Positions 51,529 through 63,877 of a DNA stretch of 64,000 bases are shown here, piece after piece; positions within the stretch are counted from its first letter, which is position 1, and every line of letters starts with the position of its first letter. The DNA comes from Alteromonas sp. LMIT006 (GTDB taxonomy: Bacteria; Pseudomonadota; Gammaproteobacteria; Enterobacterales; Alteromonadaceae). The stretch spans positions 620,001 through 684,000 of the forward strand of contig NZ_CP101291.1 in NCBI RefSeq assembly GCF_024300645.1, written 5' to 3'. The notes under the pieces are model-generated. The model was not told the DNA's origin. It made no database searches and was given only the letters and a program-made list of their open reading frames with translations. The translations under genes and the position numbers were made by a program.

Positions 51529-53088
51529 TTATCTCATTTCATATGGTAGTTGGACATCAATCAAAAAGCCATCTGAATCACTGATTATGCAAAAGCCATT
51601 GAGTGCTGCGACACGAACATGTATACCTTCTAAACCAAATTTACCCGTATTTGAGGCACTCGAAAGATGTTGTTTATCGCCATCGTCTTTTAATATCAAC
51701 CGGACGGAGTGACCTTCTTGAAACAAACTCAGTCTAAAGGTCGTCGCATTAGAATGTTTAATCGTGTTGGTAATCGCCTCTTGTACAATACGAAAAATAG
51801 CGGTTTCCATTAACGCAGATAATGCCAACTCTTCGAGACGATCGACTTGATATACAATGCCAACACTGTCTAATTTTTCCCTAAAATAGGTTCCTCCTAA
51901 CGTGTTGTACAAACCAAAATCATCTAAGACGACCGGTCTAAGCCAATGCATTAGATGATAAACACTGCTGTAGATATCATCCGCTCGGACCTTAAGCGTA
52001 TCAATGGCTTTTTGGGGATGCAGGTTGTTTACCTCTAGCATCCGAATAGTGGTTTTCAATGCGATGATATTTTGCCCGACTTCATCATGCAGCTCTTGCG
52101 ATAAATACTGCCTCTCCCGCTCCTGATTATTCAAAATATTACGCCCTAACACTTGAAGGCGCTCAGTCATTCGTTCTAACGAGCTGTTTTGCTTTTCTAA
52201 TGCATACTGCGCATTATCCTTTTCATACAATACTGCACCTATCAGTAAGGCAACCAAGCTGTAACTGAGCATATAAGGCTGATATTCAATCAGCAAAGCC
52301 CCTTCTGCTTGCCACAAAAACACCAATAAACTGGTCTTAACGACTATGGAGGTCAACATCACGCCATACCATCCAAACCGTGCCGCCATCAGAATGAGTG
52401 GAATAAACAACGCAATCCTTAACAGATAATCTAAGTGCGGCGTGATATGCAAAAAGCCCAGGATAGATAACGCCAAGACACTGACCACAAAAATCACGTT
52501 TTTTTGTGAGGTGCGATGTCGTGTATCGTCGCATTGTGAATGCCACAACCAAAGGAGATGACAAGTGAAAAAATAAAATCCCACCAAGTACCCAGAGAGT
52601 TGCTGCGCGATAAAGTATTCTATGTACACATTGCTAGGGATGTTGGCATAAAATCCAAGCTCCAACAGTGCTGCCGCTGAAAGGTACATCAACCGATAGG
52701 CAAGCGTCAGCAATATAAGCCACATAATGCTGTGCAAATGAAACCATGAACCTTTGACAAAATATCTTGCTAACTTACTGATGACGACACCGGTAACCAT
52801 TTCCAACAAGGTAAAGCTTATTGCGCCTTGCAACAACGTCACCATAGAGTTTGCGGCGGCATCCACAACCATATATAAATAGGTGTTGTCTCCGGTATTA
52901 CACCCCAATAAAAAGATTAACCAATAGCGAAATGGTAAAATAAACAACGCAACGAGCTTTATTCCATGAGGCACATACCAACTCACCATGCCTGGAATAA
53001 GTTCGTATTGTAACGTGATGAAATAACCGATAAAGCCAAACAGGCAACCGAAAATAAAAAGTGCAATTGGGTATATTAGCGTCCGCAT
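51529..53088 (-). CDS. Membrane sensor histidine kinase (MASE1-like, NarX/UhpB type)
   Basis: A 519-aa kinase. The first ~300 residues hold eight or more hydrophobic helices with a MASE1-like character (PHGIKLVALFILPFRYWLIFLLG; a second block from NVIFVVSVLALSILGF). A coiled segment leads to the HisKA_3 box ERERQYLSQELHDEVGQNIIALK with the phospho-acceptor His, then the ATPase domain (IFRIVQEAITNTIKHSNA; LKDDGD; GLEGIHVRVAALNG). The stimulus is unknown. Its partner regulator gene lies 29 bases upstream in the same direction. Confidence 0.88.
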   Translation of the reverse strand: MRTLIYPIALFIFGCLFGFIGYFITLQYELIPGMVSWYVPHGIKLVALFILPFRYWLIFLLGCNTGDNTYLYMVVDAAANSMVTLLQGAISFTLLEMVTGVVISKLARYFVKGSWFHLHSIMWLILLTLAYRLMYLSAAALLELGFYANIPSNVYIEYFIAQQLSGYLVGFYFFTCHLLWLWHSQCDDTRHRTSQKNVIFVVSVLALSILGFLHITPHLDYLLRIALFIPLILMAARFGWYGVMLTSIVVKTSLLVFLWQAEGALLIEYQPYMLSYSLVALLIGAVLYEKDNAQYALEKQNSSLERMTERLQVLGRNILNNQERERQYLSQELHDEVGQNIIALKTTIRMLEVNNLHPQKAIDTLKVRADDIYSSVYHLMHWLRPVVLDDFGLYNTLGGTYFREKLDSVGIVYQVDRLEELALSALMETAIFRIVQEAITNTIKHSNATTFRLSLFQEGHSVRLILKDDGDKQHLSSASNTGKFGLEGIHVRVAALNGFCIISDSDGFLIDVQLPYEMR

Positions 53089-53117
53089 TACTCAGCCATT
53101 GATTTGTTGATTGAATA

Positions 53118-53759
53118 TCAACATAATTCAGTATGCTGGATAATGCCGTGTTTTAACGCAAATTTGGTGATTTGAAAAGTAGAATTGTATTGAAATTTGT
53201 TCATGATGTTACGTCTGTGGGTATGAACTGTTTTGACGGCAATATCTAAGATGCTCGAAATATGTTTTACTTCATACCCTTTGGCTAAAGCCAAAAATAC
53301 TTCTTGTTCACGGGTAGTCAACTCATTGAACTGTTGCAATGTTGCTTCAGCTTGTGGCATTAATTGTTTGATGTCATTGCTAAAATAGACACCGCCTTGG
53401 TTAATTTGGTGCAGTGCAAAGATGAGAGAATCTGATGCCTCGCGCTTACTCACAAAACCTTTCACACCTAAATTACGGGCTTGATTGACGTAATGAGTAT
53501 TTTCGTACATGCTAACCAGAATGGTTTTGCAATAACTGTTATGAGTATTGACATATTCAACCAAAGCAAACCCAGTGTCATCACCTTGCATAGATATATC
53601 TGTGATAAGGATTTCAGCTTTGTCTAAATCACCAGAAGCTATTGCTTCCTCTACACTGCCATAACTTCCGACTACGTCAAAACCGGGCTCAATATCAATT
53701 AATTGGTGAAAGCCATCCCTGACCATTTGATGATCGTCAACTAATACAACTGAGGTCAC
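53118..53759 (-). CDS. NarL/UhpA-family response regulator
   Basis: A 213-aa regulator. Receiver domain: VVLVDDHQMVRDGFHQLI with the acidic pair, phospho-acceptor Asp in ILITDISMQ, and the conserved Lys in VKGFVSKREAS. C-terminal LuxR-type helix-turn-helix: LTTREQEVFLALAKGYEVKHISSILDIAVKTVHTHRRNIMNKF. It is expected to be phosphorylated by the kinase encoded next to it; targets cannot be read here. Confidence 0.92.
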   Translation of the reverse strand: MTSVVLVDDHQMVRDGFHQLIDIEPGFDVVGSYGSVEEAIASGDLDKAEILITDISMQGDDTGFALVEYVNTHNSYCKTILVSMYENTHYVNQARNLGVKGFVSKREASDSLIFALHQINQGGVYFSNDIKQLMPQAEATLQQFNELTTREQEVFLALAKGYEVKHISSILDIAVKTVHTHRRNIMNKFQYNSTFQITKFALKHGIIQHTELC

Positions 53760-53830
53760 ATCATTTTCCTAAAAATAGTTAACAGTCTTTTATAATAACA
53801 ATCATTGAATCCGCAATTCAATAGCGGTAT

Positions 53831-53847
53831 CTAAGCTTTTTTCTTAG
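53831..53847. repeat. 17-base inverted/direct repeat, copy 1
   Basis: CTAAGCTTTTTTCTTAG, a five-base inverted repeat (CTAAG/CTTAG) around a T-rich loop. The second copy at 54249-54265 differs by one base; the two flank the Ig-like gene. Confidence 0.6.
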
Positions 53848-53856
53848 ATTAATACA

Positions 53857-54192
53857 CTATTTAATGACTTTAATAGTAATTGTTTTTGGCTCGCTTTGCG
53901 CGATACCGTCTGACACACTATACGTAAAGTGATCTTCACCTGAGTAATCGTCTTTGACGCGATACGTTACAATATTATTCTCAATGGTTACAATGCCATG
54001 AGATGGTTGGGTGACAATGTGATAAATTAACGCATCACCATCATCATCCTTTCCTAGCAACCTTATTGTTAAAGGCATCCCAGAATATACGGTTCGTACC
54101 AAATTATAACCAACAGGCACATTATTGGCTAAGGTAGGAGTAGAAAATACCCAACAGCAAAAAAGGAAAATATAGACAACTAAATATTTCAT
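53857..54192 (-). CDS. Secreted single-domain Ig/cadherin-like protein
   Basis: A 111-aa protein: signal peptide ending PTLA, then one repeat of the type usually found in tandem in giant adhesins (GKDDDGDALIYHIVTQPSHGIVTIENNIVTYRVKDDYSGEDHFTYSVSDGIAQSEPKTITIKVIK). DDDGDAL and YSGEDHFTY are typical calcium-binding/strand motifs of these cadherin-like domains. A stand-alone copy is unusual; it could be a small secreted binding protein or a leftover of a larger gene. It lies between atpC and the response regulator and is flanked by near-identical 17-base repeats. Confidence 0.6.
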   Translation of the reverse strand: MKYLVVYIFLFCCWVFSTPTLANNVPVGYNLVRTVYSGMPLTIRLLGKDDDGDALIYHIVTQPSHGIVTIENNIVTYRVKDDYSGEDHFTYSVSDGIAQSEPKTITIKVIK

Positions 54193-54248
54193 TGTAAACC
54201 TATTTTAAAATTAGAATTTCATTCTAAATAAGTTTCTTTATTTAATCT

Positions 54249-54265
54249 CTAAGCCTTTTTCTTAG
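54249..54265. repeat. 17-base inverted/direct repeat, copy 2
   Basis: CTAAGCCTTTTTCTTAG, matching copy 1 (53831-53847) at 16 of 17 positions and followed by a T-run (GGTTTTTTT), so it could also terminate plus-strand transcripts. Confidence 0.6.
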
Positions 54266-54289
54266 GTTTTTTTCTTAATGATTAAACAT

Positions 54290-54314
54290 AAAAAAACCCA
54301 GCACAAAGCTGGGT
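54290..54314 (-). terminator. Terminator of the atp operon
   Basis: On the minus strand ACCCAGC (54314-54308) pairs with GCTGGGT (54302-54296), five-base loop, followed by a T-run (54295-54290). It lies 24 bases after the atpC stop. Confidence 0.9.
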
Positions 54315-54337
54315 CTTTATTATCAATATTGTCGAGC

Positions 54338-54760
54338 TTATTTGCGTAATTGTGACATCTGTTTGATGAGACGTAACTGCGCAATGGCTTCTTCCAACTG
54401 CAAGGCAGCAGTTTTATGGTCGAAGTCAGCACCCGGATTCGCAATTTGTTCTTCTGCGTGACGCTTAGCTTCTTGTGCCGCACCTTCATCTAGGTCTTCT
54501 GCACGTACGGCTGTATCAGCCAGTACCGTAACAGCTTGTGGTTGTACTTCTAAGGTACCACCAGCAATATAGATAAATTGTTCTGCACCGTTCTCAACTA
54601 AACGAACCATTCCAGGGCGCAAGGCTGTCAATAGTGGCGCGTGACCAGGATGAATACCTAGTTCACCTTCACTACCTGTCACTTGAATTGCAGAGACATC
54701 GCCATGGAAGATAGCGCCTTCCGCCGATACTACACTCAAGTGTACTGTTGCTGTTGCCAT
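54338..54760 (-). CDS. atpC: ATP synthase epsilon subunit
   Basis: A 140-aa F1 epsilon subunit, part of the rotor stalk and an inhibitor of ATP hydrolysis. N-terminal beta-sandwich ([45 protein letters not shown]) and a C-terminal helix pair ([18 protein letters not shown]). It is the last gene of atpIBEFHAGDC, 41 bases after atpD. Confidence 0.97.
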   Translation of the reverse strand: MATATVHLSVVSAEGAIFHGDVSAIQVTGSEGELGIHPGHAPLLTALRPGMVRLVENGAEQFIYIAGGTLEVQPQAVTVLADTAVRAEDLDEGAAQEAKRHAEEQIANPGADFDHKTAALQLEEAIAQLRLIKQMSQLRK

Positions 54761-54801
54761 ATAACCCCCTTATACGTGGTGTCAGTAGTTAAGCAAAAGC
54801 C

Positions 54802-56196
<1,395 letters not shown>

Positions 56197-56217
56197 TTAA
56201 ACCTTAATAAACCTTGC

Positions 56218-57078
56218 CTACACCGCTGCTGCGCCGCCAACAATCTCAGAAATTTCCTGAGTAATCGCTGCTTGACGTGCTTTGTTGTATACCAACTGTA
56301 ATTCGTCGATGAGATTACCTGCGTTATCCGTTGCGGCTTTCATAGCCACCATACGGGCAGCTTGTTCCGCTGCAGCATTCTCAACAACCCCTTGATACAC
56401 TTGAGATTCAATGTAACGAACCATTAATGTTTCCAAAATTTCTTTTGGATCTGGCTCGTAAATGTAATCCCAGCGATGCTGTAAATCTTCGTCTTCCGAC
56501 TTTGGCAAAGGTAATAACTGATTGGCCACAGGTACCTGTGACATGGTAGATTCGAAGTGGTTATACACCAGATAAATGCGATCTAAATCACCATTATCGT
56601 AAGCGTCTAACATCACGCGAACCAAGCCCACGATGTCGGCTAATTTAGGCTTATCGCCCAAACCAGATTCCGCTGCTAGGACTTTGCCACCAAAGCGTGA
56701 GAAGAAACCCACTGCTTTGCCGCCAAGTGCTGCAAAAGAAACTTCAACACCTTGTTCTTGCCATTTTGCAACATCTTTAGCAACCAATTTGAACTCGTTT
56801 GAGTTGAGGCCACCACACAGACCGCGGTCTGTCGATACTACAATATAACCAACGCGCTTGACTTCACGTTCTTCCATATAAGGATGACGATATTCCAAAC
56901 TACCATTGGCAATATGACCAATCACTTTTAGCATGTTTTGTGCGTAGGGACGGGTAGCCGCCATCCGGTCTTGCGCCTTTTTAATTTTGGACGCAGCCAT
57001 CATTTCCATCGCACTGGTAATCTTTTGAGTATTCTTGATACTCCCAATCTTACCTTTTATCTCTTTACCGCTAGCCAT
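56218..57078 (-). CDS. atpG: ATP synthase gamma subunit
   Basis: A 286-aa central rotor shaft. Long N- and C-terminal helices ([67 protein letters not shown]) and the conserved [12 protein letters not shown]. Spacing of 33 bases to atpD. Confidence 0.97.
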   Translation of the reverse strand: MASGKEIKGKIGSIKNTQKITSAMEMMAASKIKKAQDRMAATRPYAQNMLKVIGHIANGSLEYRHPYMEEREVKRVGYIVVSTDRGLCGGLNSNEFKLVAKDVAKWQEQGVEVSFAALGGKAVGFFSRFGGKVLAAESGLGDKPKLADIVGLVRVMLDAYDNGDLDRIYLVYNHFESTMSQVPVANQLLPLPKSEDEDLQHRWDYIYEPDPKEILETLMVRYIESQVYQGVVENAAAEQAARMVAMKAATDNAGNLIDELQLVYNKARQAAITQEISEIVGGAAAV

Positions 57079-57138
57079 GACTATTTCTCCGTTACTAAAC
57101 GATTAGCCTTTACACGTTACCGCGTAAAGGCACATTGA

Positions 57139-58680
57139 TTACCACGTTTGCGTCTCTTTAAATTTAGTGATCGCTGCATGGATTTGTTGCTCAATGTCGT
57201 CGTTGTAGTTACCGGTTTCATTGATAGTCTTAACTAGTTCAGCTTGCTCTGCATTCATGTATGAATGAAGTGCCGCTTCAAAGTCTAGGACTTTGGTTAA
57301 GTCAATGTCTTTTAGGAAACCTTTTTCAATCGCGAACAATGAGAAAGCCGTTTCTGCAACCGATAAAGGTGCATATTGGTTTTGCTTCATTAATTCAGTC
57401 GCACGCTCACCATGCTCTAACTGAGCACGTGTTGCATCATCAAGATCCGATGCAAACTGAGAGAACGCCGCTAATTCACGATACTGAGCAAGTGCTAAAC
57501 GGATACCACCACCAAGTTTCTTGATGATCTTGGTTTGCGCTGCACCACCAACACGCGATACTGAAATACCGGCGTTAACCGCAGGACGAATACCTGAGTT
57601 AAACAAGTCAGTTTCTAGGAAGATCTGACCATCGGTAATTGAGATTACGTTGGTTGGTACGAATGCAGATACGTCACCCGCTTGCGTTTCAATGATTGGT
57701 AATGCAGTTAATGAACCTGTTTTACCTTTCACTTCACCGTTAGTATATTTCTCAACATAGTCCGCGTTCACACGAGCAGCACGCTCAAGTAGACGCGAAT
57801 GGAGGTAGAATACGTCACCAGGATATGCTTCACGACCTGGAGGACGTTTCAATAGCAATGATACCTGACGATACGCAACTGCCTGCTTAGATAAGTCATC
57901 ATAAATGATCAACGCATCTTCACCGCGGTCACGGAAATATTCACCCATAGTACAACCAGAATATGGTGCTAAGTACTGAAGTGCTGCTGATTCTGAAGCA
58001 GATGCAGCTACCACGATGGTGTTTTCTAATGCACCGTGTTCTTCTAACTTACGTACTACGTTGGCAATCGTTGATGCTTTCTGACCAATCGCCACGTACA
58101 CACACTTAATGCCTGTGTTTTTCTGAGCGATGATGGCATCAACGGCTAAAGCTGTTTTACCTGTTTGACGGTCACCGATAATCAACTCACGCTGACCACG
58201 GCCGATTGGGATCATCGAGTCAACAGACTTATAACCAGTTTGTACTGGTTGGTCAACTGATTGACGTTCGATTACACCTGGTGCGATTTTTTCAACTGGC
58301 TCAAAGCCGTCTGCGTCAATCGCGCCTTTACCATCAATTGGCGCACCTAGCGTGTTCACAACACGGCCTAGTAATGCATTACCAACAGGTACTTCTAAGA
58401 TACGGCCAGTTGCTTGGACCTTTGTACCTTCTTGTAGGTCCGCGTAAGGACCCATCACTACGGCACCAACAGAATCTCGTTCTAAGTTAAGTGCGATAGC
58501 GTAACGATTACCTGGAAGCTCGATCATCTCACCTTGCATGACATCGGCTAGGCCGTGAATGCGGATGATACCGTCGGTTACACCAACGATAGTACCTTCG
58601 TTTCGAGCTTCACTTACTACTTCAAACTTCTCAATTCGTTTTTTGATCAGTTCTGCAATTTCAGTGGAATTAAGTTGCAT
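57139..58680 (-). CDS. atpA: ATP synthase alpha subunit
   Basis: A 513-aa regulatory nucleotide-binding F1 subunit. Walker A GDRQTGKT (about residue 169), [47 protein letters not shown], and [27 protein letters not shown] near 370-400. Standard length. Confidence 0.98.
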   Translation of the reverse strand: MQLNSTEIAELIKKRIEKFEVVSEARNEGTIVGVTDGIIRIHGLADVMQGEMIELPGNRYAIALNLERDSVGAVVMGPYADLQEGTKVQATGRILEVPVGNALLGRVVNTLGAPIDGKGAIDADGFEPVEKIAPGVIERQSVDQPVQTGYKSVDSMIPIGRGQRELIIGDRQTGKTALAVDAIIAQKNTGIKCVYVAIGQKASTIANVVRKLEEHGALENTIVVAASASESAALQYLAPYSGCTMGEYFRDRGEDALIIYDDLSKQAVAYRQVSLLLKRPPGREAYPGDVFYLHSRLLERAARVNADYVEKYTNGEVKGKTGSLTALPIIETQAGDVSAFVPTNVISITDGQIFLETDLFNSGIRPAVNAGISVSRVGGAAQTKIIKKLGGGIRLALAQYRELAAFSQFASDLDDATRAQLEHGERATELMKQNQYAPLSVAETAFSLFAIEKGFLKDIDLTKVLDFEAALHSYMNAEQAELVKTINETGNYNDDIEQQIHAAITKFKETQTW

Positions 58681-58693
58681 GCTCTTATCCCCG

Positions 58694-59227
58694 TTATGCT
58701 TGCAACGCGTCTGATAGACGGTTCAATTTAGTATGGACGGAACCATCAATGATCATGTCGCCGGCTTTAATGACTAAGCCTGCCACAACACTTGGATCCA
58801 CGTTACAATTAAGCTTCACTTTACGTGCCAAACGTTTCTCTAAGGCTTTACCAAGCGCATCTTGCTGTTTAGCGTCTAACTCAAGCGCAGATTTGACATC
58901 GACTTCGATTTCTTTGTCATAATCAGCTTTGAATTCGTTAAACAACTCAGCGATTGCTGGTAAAGCTTGTAAACGTTGGTTCTCTGCCAAAACTTTAATT
59001 AAGTTCTGACCGTTCTCGTCGACTTGTTCGCCGCACACACCGATGACAACTTCGGCCAGTTTGTCTGCGCTCATTGCACTGGTGATGATGTTATTAATCG
59101 CATCATCCTGGGCAACGGCTCCAGCAAACACAAGCATTTCTTGCCATTGTGCTACGACGCCTTTGTCGACTGCAAAATCAAAAGCCGCTTTGGCATAAGG
59201 GCGAGCAACTGTAGTCAATTCAGACAT
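58694..59227 (-). CDS. atpH: ATP synthase delta subunit
   Basis: A 177-aa peripheral-stalk cap linking AtpF to the alpha subunits. Starts [19 protein letters not shown] and ends [29 protein letters not shown], both family signatures. 13 bases before atpA. Confidence 0.97.
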   Translation of the reverse strand: MSELTTVARPYAKAAFDFAVDKGVVAQWQEMLVFAGAVAQDDAINNIITSAMSADKLAEVVIGVCGEQVDENGQNLIKVLAENQRLQALPAIAELFNEFKADYDKEIEVDVKSALELDAKQQDALGKALEKRLARKVKLNCNVDPSVVAGLVIKAGDMIIDGSVHTKLNRLSDALQA

Positions 59228-59240
59228 GGCTCAGACTCCC

Positions 59241-59711
59241 TTATAGTTCTTCGACAAGTTTTGCAACAATGTCGGCTTGAGCTTTTTCATCGATTTCGCG
59301 CGCTAAGATTTTCTCTGCACCTGCAACGGCTAGCGCAGAGACTTGCTTACGCAATTCTTCCTTGGCACGGTTGCGTTCAGCTTCGATCTCGGCATTGCCT
59401 TGAGCAATGATTTTCTCACGCTCGGCGTGGCCGCGTTGCGTTTCTTCGTCTACGATTTGAGACGCACGCTTCTTGGCCTGGTCGATGATTTCCGCTGCTT
59501 GCGCTTTGGCATCTTTTAATTGCTCAGCAACTTGTGCTTGAGCTTCTTCTAGGTCTTTTTCAGCTTTTTCAGAAGCTTCCAAGCCATCGGCTATCTTCTT
59601 CTGACGCTCTTCAATTGCGCCTAAAAGCGGTGGCCATACATGTTTCATACAGAACCATACAAAGACCGCAAACGCAATTAATTGACCTATTAGAGTGGCG
59701 TTGATATTCAT
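59241..59711 (-). CDS. atpF: ATP synthase b subunit
   Basis: A 156-aa peripheral stalk. One N-terminal membrane helix ([25 protein letters not shown]) and a long charged coiled coil ([31 protein letters not shown]). Works as a dimer holding F1 to Fo. Confidence 0.97.
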   Translation of the reverse strand: MNINATLIGQLIAFAVFVWFCMKHVWPPLLGAIEERQKKIADGLEASEKAEKDLEEAQAQVAEQLKDAKAQAAEIIDQAKKRASQIVDEETQRGHAEREKIIAQGNAEIEAERNRAKEELRKQVSALAVAGAEKILAREIDEKAQADIVAKLVEEL

Positions 59712-59758
59712 TTGACCGCTCTCCTATTTAAATTCGCTAAAGAATGTTCGTAAAAAAA

Positions 59759-59998
<240 letters not shown>

Positions 59999-60028
59999 TT
60001 AAAGTTAAAAAATTAAAAGTTAAAAAAA

Positions 60029-60865
<837 letters not shown>

Positions 60866-60888
60866 TTAACCCATATGTAATTTAAAAT

Positions 60889-61275
60889 TCATCCTTTTGC
60901 GCTCAACCACATGACAGAGATGGTGTGAGTCGCAGTTGTGATCGCAAAGCCTACAAGTAATGCCACCGGGCCGGTAGGTAACAGCTGATATGCCATCACA
61001 AATAATATAATTGTTGCCGCCAGTTTTAATTTGGAGCCCTGGCTCATGCTCTTCATGACTAAGTGTTTTTTGGTTGCGCCACTATAACGAAACGCAAAAT
61101 AGGTAAACACTAGATTAGGTAAAATACTGATACATGCGCCTGCTGCATAGTTCAGTACTGTGGGAAATGAAAAAAAAGGCAGACTTGTTATTACTATTAA
61201 TAGTGCAATCACGCTCTGAGCAATCAATGCTCGTTTGGCTAATACGACGCCCTTACTGATTATCGCGATAGCCAC
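60889..61275 (-). CDS. atpI: ATP synthase protein I
   Basis: A 128-aa four-helix membrane protein, the first gene of the operon; AtpI assists c-ring assembly and possibly magnesium supply. Seen: AKRALIAQSVIALLIVITSLPF and AGACISILPNLVFTYFAFRYSGA, typical of the family. The predicted promoter lies 40 bases upstream. Confidence 0.9.
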   Translation of the reverse strand: MAIAIISKGVVLAKRALIAQSVIALLIVITSLPFFSFPTVLNYAAGACISILPNLVFTYFAFRYSGATKKHLVMKSMSQGSKLKLAATIILFVMAYQLLPTGPVALLVGFAITTATHTISVMWLSAKG

Positions 61276-61314
61276 TGTTGTCTCTTTCTTTCTTACCTAT
61301 GTTTAGCGATGATG

Positions 61315-61342
61315 AGTATACTTGTCAGGATTTTTTTTGCAA
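61315..61342 (-). promoter_or_regulatory. Sigma-70 promoter of the atp operon
   Basis: On the minus strand TTGCAA (61342-61337), 16-base spacer containing an A-tract, TATACT (61320-61315). A start near 61308 gives a 33-base leader to atpI. The rest of 61276-61539 shows no clear DnaA-box cluster or other element. Confidence 0.55.
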
Positions 61343-61539
61343 CAATAATCATTTCTATATACAAGTTATGGGGTTAATTGTTTTGGTGAATGATCTAGGG
61401 AGAATATAGGCTAAGGGACCATCGCTATTCAGATTTCCTACCAAGTGCTTAGTGCCAAAGTCGTAACAGAGGGTTTAAACAGATGTTTACATGTAATGTT
61501 TTGCTAAAAAGTCATTAACAAAATTGCTACGCATCTGGG

Positions 61540-62412
61540 CTATTTAGCAATGTGAGCCAGGATCCCATCCAGTTGGTCAAGATTGCCAAAATCGATCGTC
61601 AACTTACCTTTGCCTTTGGCATTATGACTAATTTTTACAGCTGCACCGAGCTGTTCAGATAAACGCGTTTGCAATTTTTCAACATCTGGATCGATGGTAG
61701 GAATGGGTTTGTCTTTTTTGGGCTCATTGAGACGTCGTACATAGTTTTCCGTCTCACGGACATTTAACCCTTTACCGGCAACATGTTGTGCTGCGTCGAC
61801 CTGAATCTCACCGGTGAGCGAGAGTAAAGCTCGGGCATGACCCATTTCAATATCACCGTGTTCAAGTAAGGTTTTAACTTCATTTTCTAATGAATTTAAC
61901 CTCAATAAGTTAGTGACCGTAGAACGTGATTTGCCGACGGCTTCTGCCGCTTCTTGTTGGGTGAGTTGGAATTCCAGAATCAAACGATCTAACGCTTGAG
62001 CTTCTTCCATCGCATTGAGATCTTCGCGTTGAATATTTTCAATTAGGGCAATGGCTACGGCCGCTTCATCCGGTACATCTTTAATAATGACGGGGACTTC
62101 ATGCAGTTGTGCCATCTGCGATGCTCGCCAACGACGCTCACCAGCAATGATTTCGTATTGCTCAACTCCAACCGGACGCACCACAATAGGCTGAATAACA
62201 CCTTGTGCCGTAATGGAACTAGCAAGCTCTTCTAGTGCTTCTGGTGACATATCTTTGCGCGGTTGATACTTTCCCGGTTGCAACCACTCGATGGGTAAAG
62301 ACGTTAAGTCACTATTATCAGATCGAGATTCGCTAGTCGGCGCTGGTACGGCACGTGACGCCGTTAATAACGCGTCCAATCCGCGTCCTAAGCCTTTGTT
62401 TTTTCCTGACAT
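61540..62412 (-). CDS. parB: Chromosome-partitioning protein ParB
   Basis: A 290-aa CTP-dependent clamp that loads at parS sites and spreads. N-terminal GKNKGLGRGLDALL; CTP-binding region LPIEWLQPGKYQPRKDMSPEALEELASSI with GERRWRASQM; helix-turn-helix LTQQEAAEAVGKSRSTVTNLLRL; C-terminal dimer domain. A candidate parS is at 47987-48002. Confidence 0.96.
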   Translation of the reverse strand: MSGKNKGLGRGLDALLTASRAVPAPTSESRSDNSDLTSLPIEWLQPGKYQPRKDMSPEALEELASSITAQGVIQPIVVRPVGVEQYEIIAGERRWRASQMAQLHEVPVIIKDVPDEAAVAIALIENIQREDLNAMEEAQALDRLILEFQLTQQEAAEAVGKSRSTVTNLLRLNSLENEVKTLLEHGDIEMGHARALLSLTGEIQVDAAQHVAGKGLNVRETENYVRRLNEPKKDKPIPTIDPDVEKLQTRLSEQLGAAVKISHNAKGKGKLTIDFGNLDQLDGILAHIAK

Positions 62413-62429
62413 AATAGTTACCTATACAC

Positions 62430-63215
62430 CTATGCAGATTGTTTACTGGCTGCTTGAGTTCGTCTTAAAATCTCACCGGCCAGTGCCAGATAGGCTTTTG
62501 CACCGGTAGAAGTCTTATCGTAATACATGGCAGGGGCACCATAACTTGGCGCTTCTGCTAATCTGACATTGCGAGGGATCACAGTGCGGTACACTTGCGT
62601 GCCAAAATGTCGTTTTAATTGTTCTGAGACATCATTGGCCAGACGATTTCGTGGGTCGTACATGGTGCGCAAAATGCCTTCGATACACAAATCTTGATTA
62701 ACCACAGAAGCGAGTTTTTCGATGGTGCCCATTAGCTCTGTTAGCCCTTCTAATGCATAATATTCACATTGCATCGGGACTATCACCGAATCTGCAGCGG
62801 CAAGCGCATTGACCGTCAGCTGTGACAGAGAGGGAGGGCAGTCGATAAAAATATAGTCGTAGTGCTCTCGTATCGGCTCTAATGCTTTGCGCAATCTAAC
62901 TTCGCGGGCAAAAAGCTCCATTAATTTTACTTCTGCAGCGGTATTATCACTGTTGCCAGCAATCAAGTGATATTTGCCAGTCGTTTCTTTAATGATGACA
63001 TCCTTGGCCGGCATATCCTCAATAAGCAATTCATAACAGGTAGCGGGGGCATCGTGTTTGGTGATCCCACTCGCTGTGGTCGCATTGCCTTGTGGGTCAA
63101 GATCAATGAGCAATACACGGCGTTTTGTCGCTGCCATCGACGCAGCCACATTCACAGCGGTGGTGGTTTTGCCGACACCGCCTTTTTGATTTGCAATTGC
63201 TATAATTTTTGCCAC
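62430..63215 (-). CDS. parA: Chromosome-partitioning ATPase ParA
   Basis: A 261-aa deviant-Walker ATPase: IAIANQKGGVGKTTTAVN with the signature Lys, Walker A' DLDPQGNATT and Walker B FIDCPPSLSQLTVNAL. It forms the DNA-bound gradient that moves ParB-parS complexes. No N-terminal helix-turn-helix, as expected for chromosomal (Soj-type) ParA. 17 bases before parB. Confidence 0.97.
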   Translation of the reverse strand: MAKIIAIANQKGGVGKTTTAVNVAASMAATKRRVLLIDLDPQGNATTASGITKHDAPATCYELLIEDMPAKDVIIKETTGKYHLIAGNSDNTAAEVKLMELFAREVRLRKALEPIREHYDYIFIDCPPSLSQLTVNALAAADSVIVPMQCEYYALEGLTELMGTIEKLASVVNQDLCIEGILRTMYDPRNRLANDVSEQLKRHFGTQVYRTVIPRNVRLAEAPSYGAPAMYYDKTSTGAKAYLALAGEILRRTQAASKQSA

Positions 63216-63242
63216 TGTTCTGTCACTACCTGTGATTTATAT

Positions 63243-63875
63243 TTATTTTGGACGAATTATGAGCACATGTCGTTCAGCATTTAAATTTGGTATAGTAAGC
63301 GCATACTTACTTGAAACCTCATATTCTTGTTGACACTCATTAATTTCATCAACAGGATCTTGGCCTTTTAATGCCAAAAACTCACCCTTAGAATGTATCA
63401 GATGTGCACACCAGTGCAACATATCTTTAAGACTCGCAAACGCACGTGAGATCACGACATCAAATTCGTTATTTTCGGTATATTCTTCGACTCTTGCCTG
63501 AACCGGTGTCACATTCTTTAAGCCTAAGGCGTAGACCACTTGGTTCAAAAAACGCACTCGCTTACCCAAAGTATCGAGAAGGGTAAATTCTTTGTCAGGG
63601 CACATAATGGCTAAAGGGATCCCTGGTAAACCCGGTCCAGTGCCAACGTCAATACACTGCTGACCTGTTAGATACGGCATCACCATAATGGAATCCATGA
63701 TGTGCTTGACGACCATCTCTTTGACATCACGCACTGCAGTTAAATTATAGGCTTTATTCCACTTGTTGATGAGCAATACATACTCTATGAGAGCATCACG
63801 CTGAGAAAAACTCACCTCAAGGTCTGTTTTAGCAATGAGCGAATCAAGAAAGTCGAGTAACTGTGCTTTTTCCAT
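63243..63875 (-). CDS. rsmG: 16S rRNA (guanine527-N7)-methyltransferase
   Basis: A 210-aa SAM-dependent enzyme (GidB) methylating G527 of 16S rRNA. SAM-binding motif CIDVGTGPGLPGIPLAI near residue 70, LLDTLGKRVRFLNQVV, and VISRAFASLKDML. Loss gives low-level streptomycin resistance in other bacteria. It starts two bases after the mnmG stop. Confidence 0.96.
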   Translation of the reverse strand: MEKAQLLDFLDSLIAKTDLEVSFSQRDALIEYVLLINKWNKAYNLTAVRDVKEMVVKHIMDSIMVMPYLTGQQCIDVGTGPGLPGIPLAIMCPDKEFTLLDTLGKRVRFLNQVVYALGLKNVTPVQARVEEYTENNEFDVVISRAFASLKDMLHWCAHLIHSKGEFLALKGQDPVDEINECQQEYEVSSKYALTIPNLNAERHVLIIRPK

Positions 63876-63877
63876 GT

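Noticed and set aside
61276-61539. Replication origin between atpI and parB
   Set aside because: The gene order suggests that the origin is near, but no cluster of TTATNCACA boxes or GATC-rich AT region is visible here.
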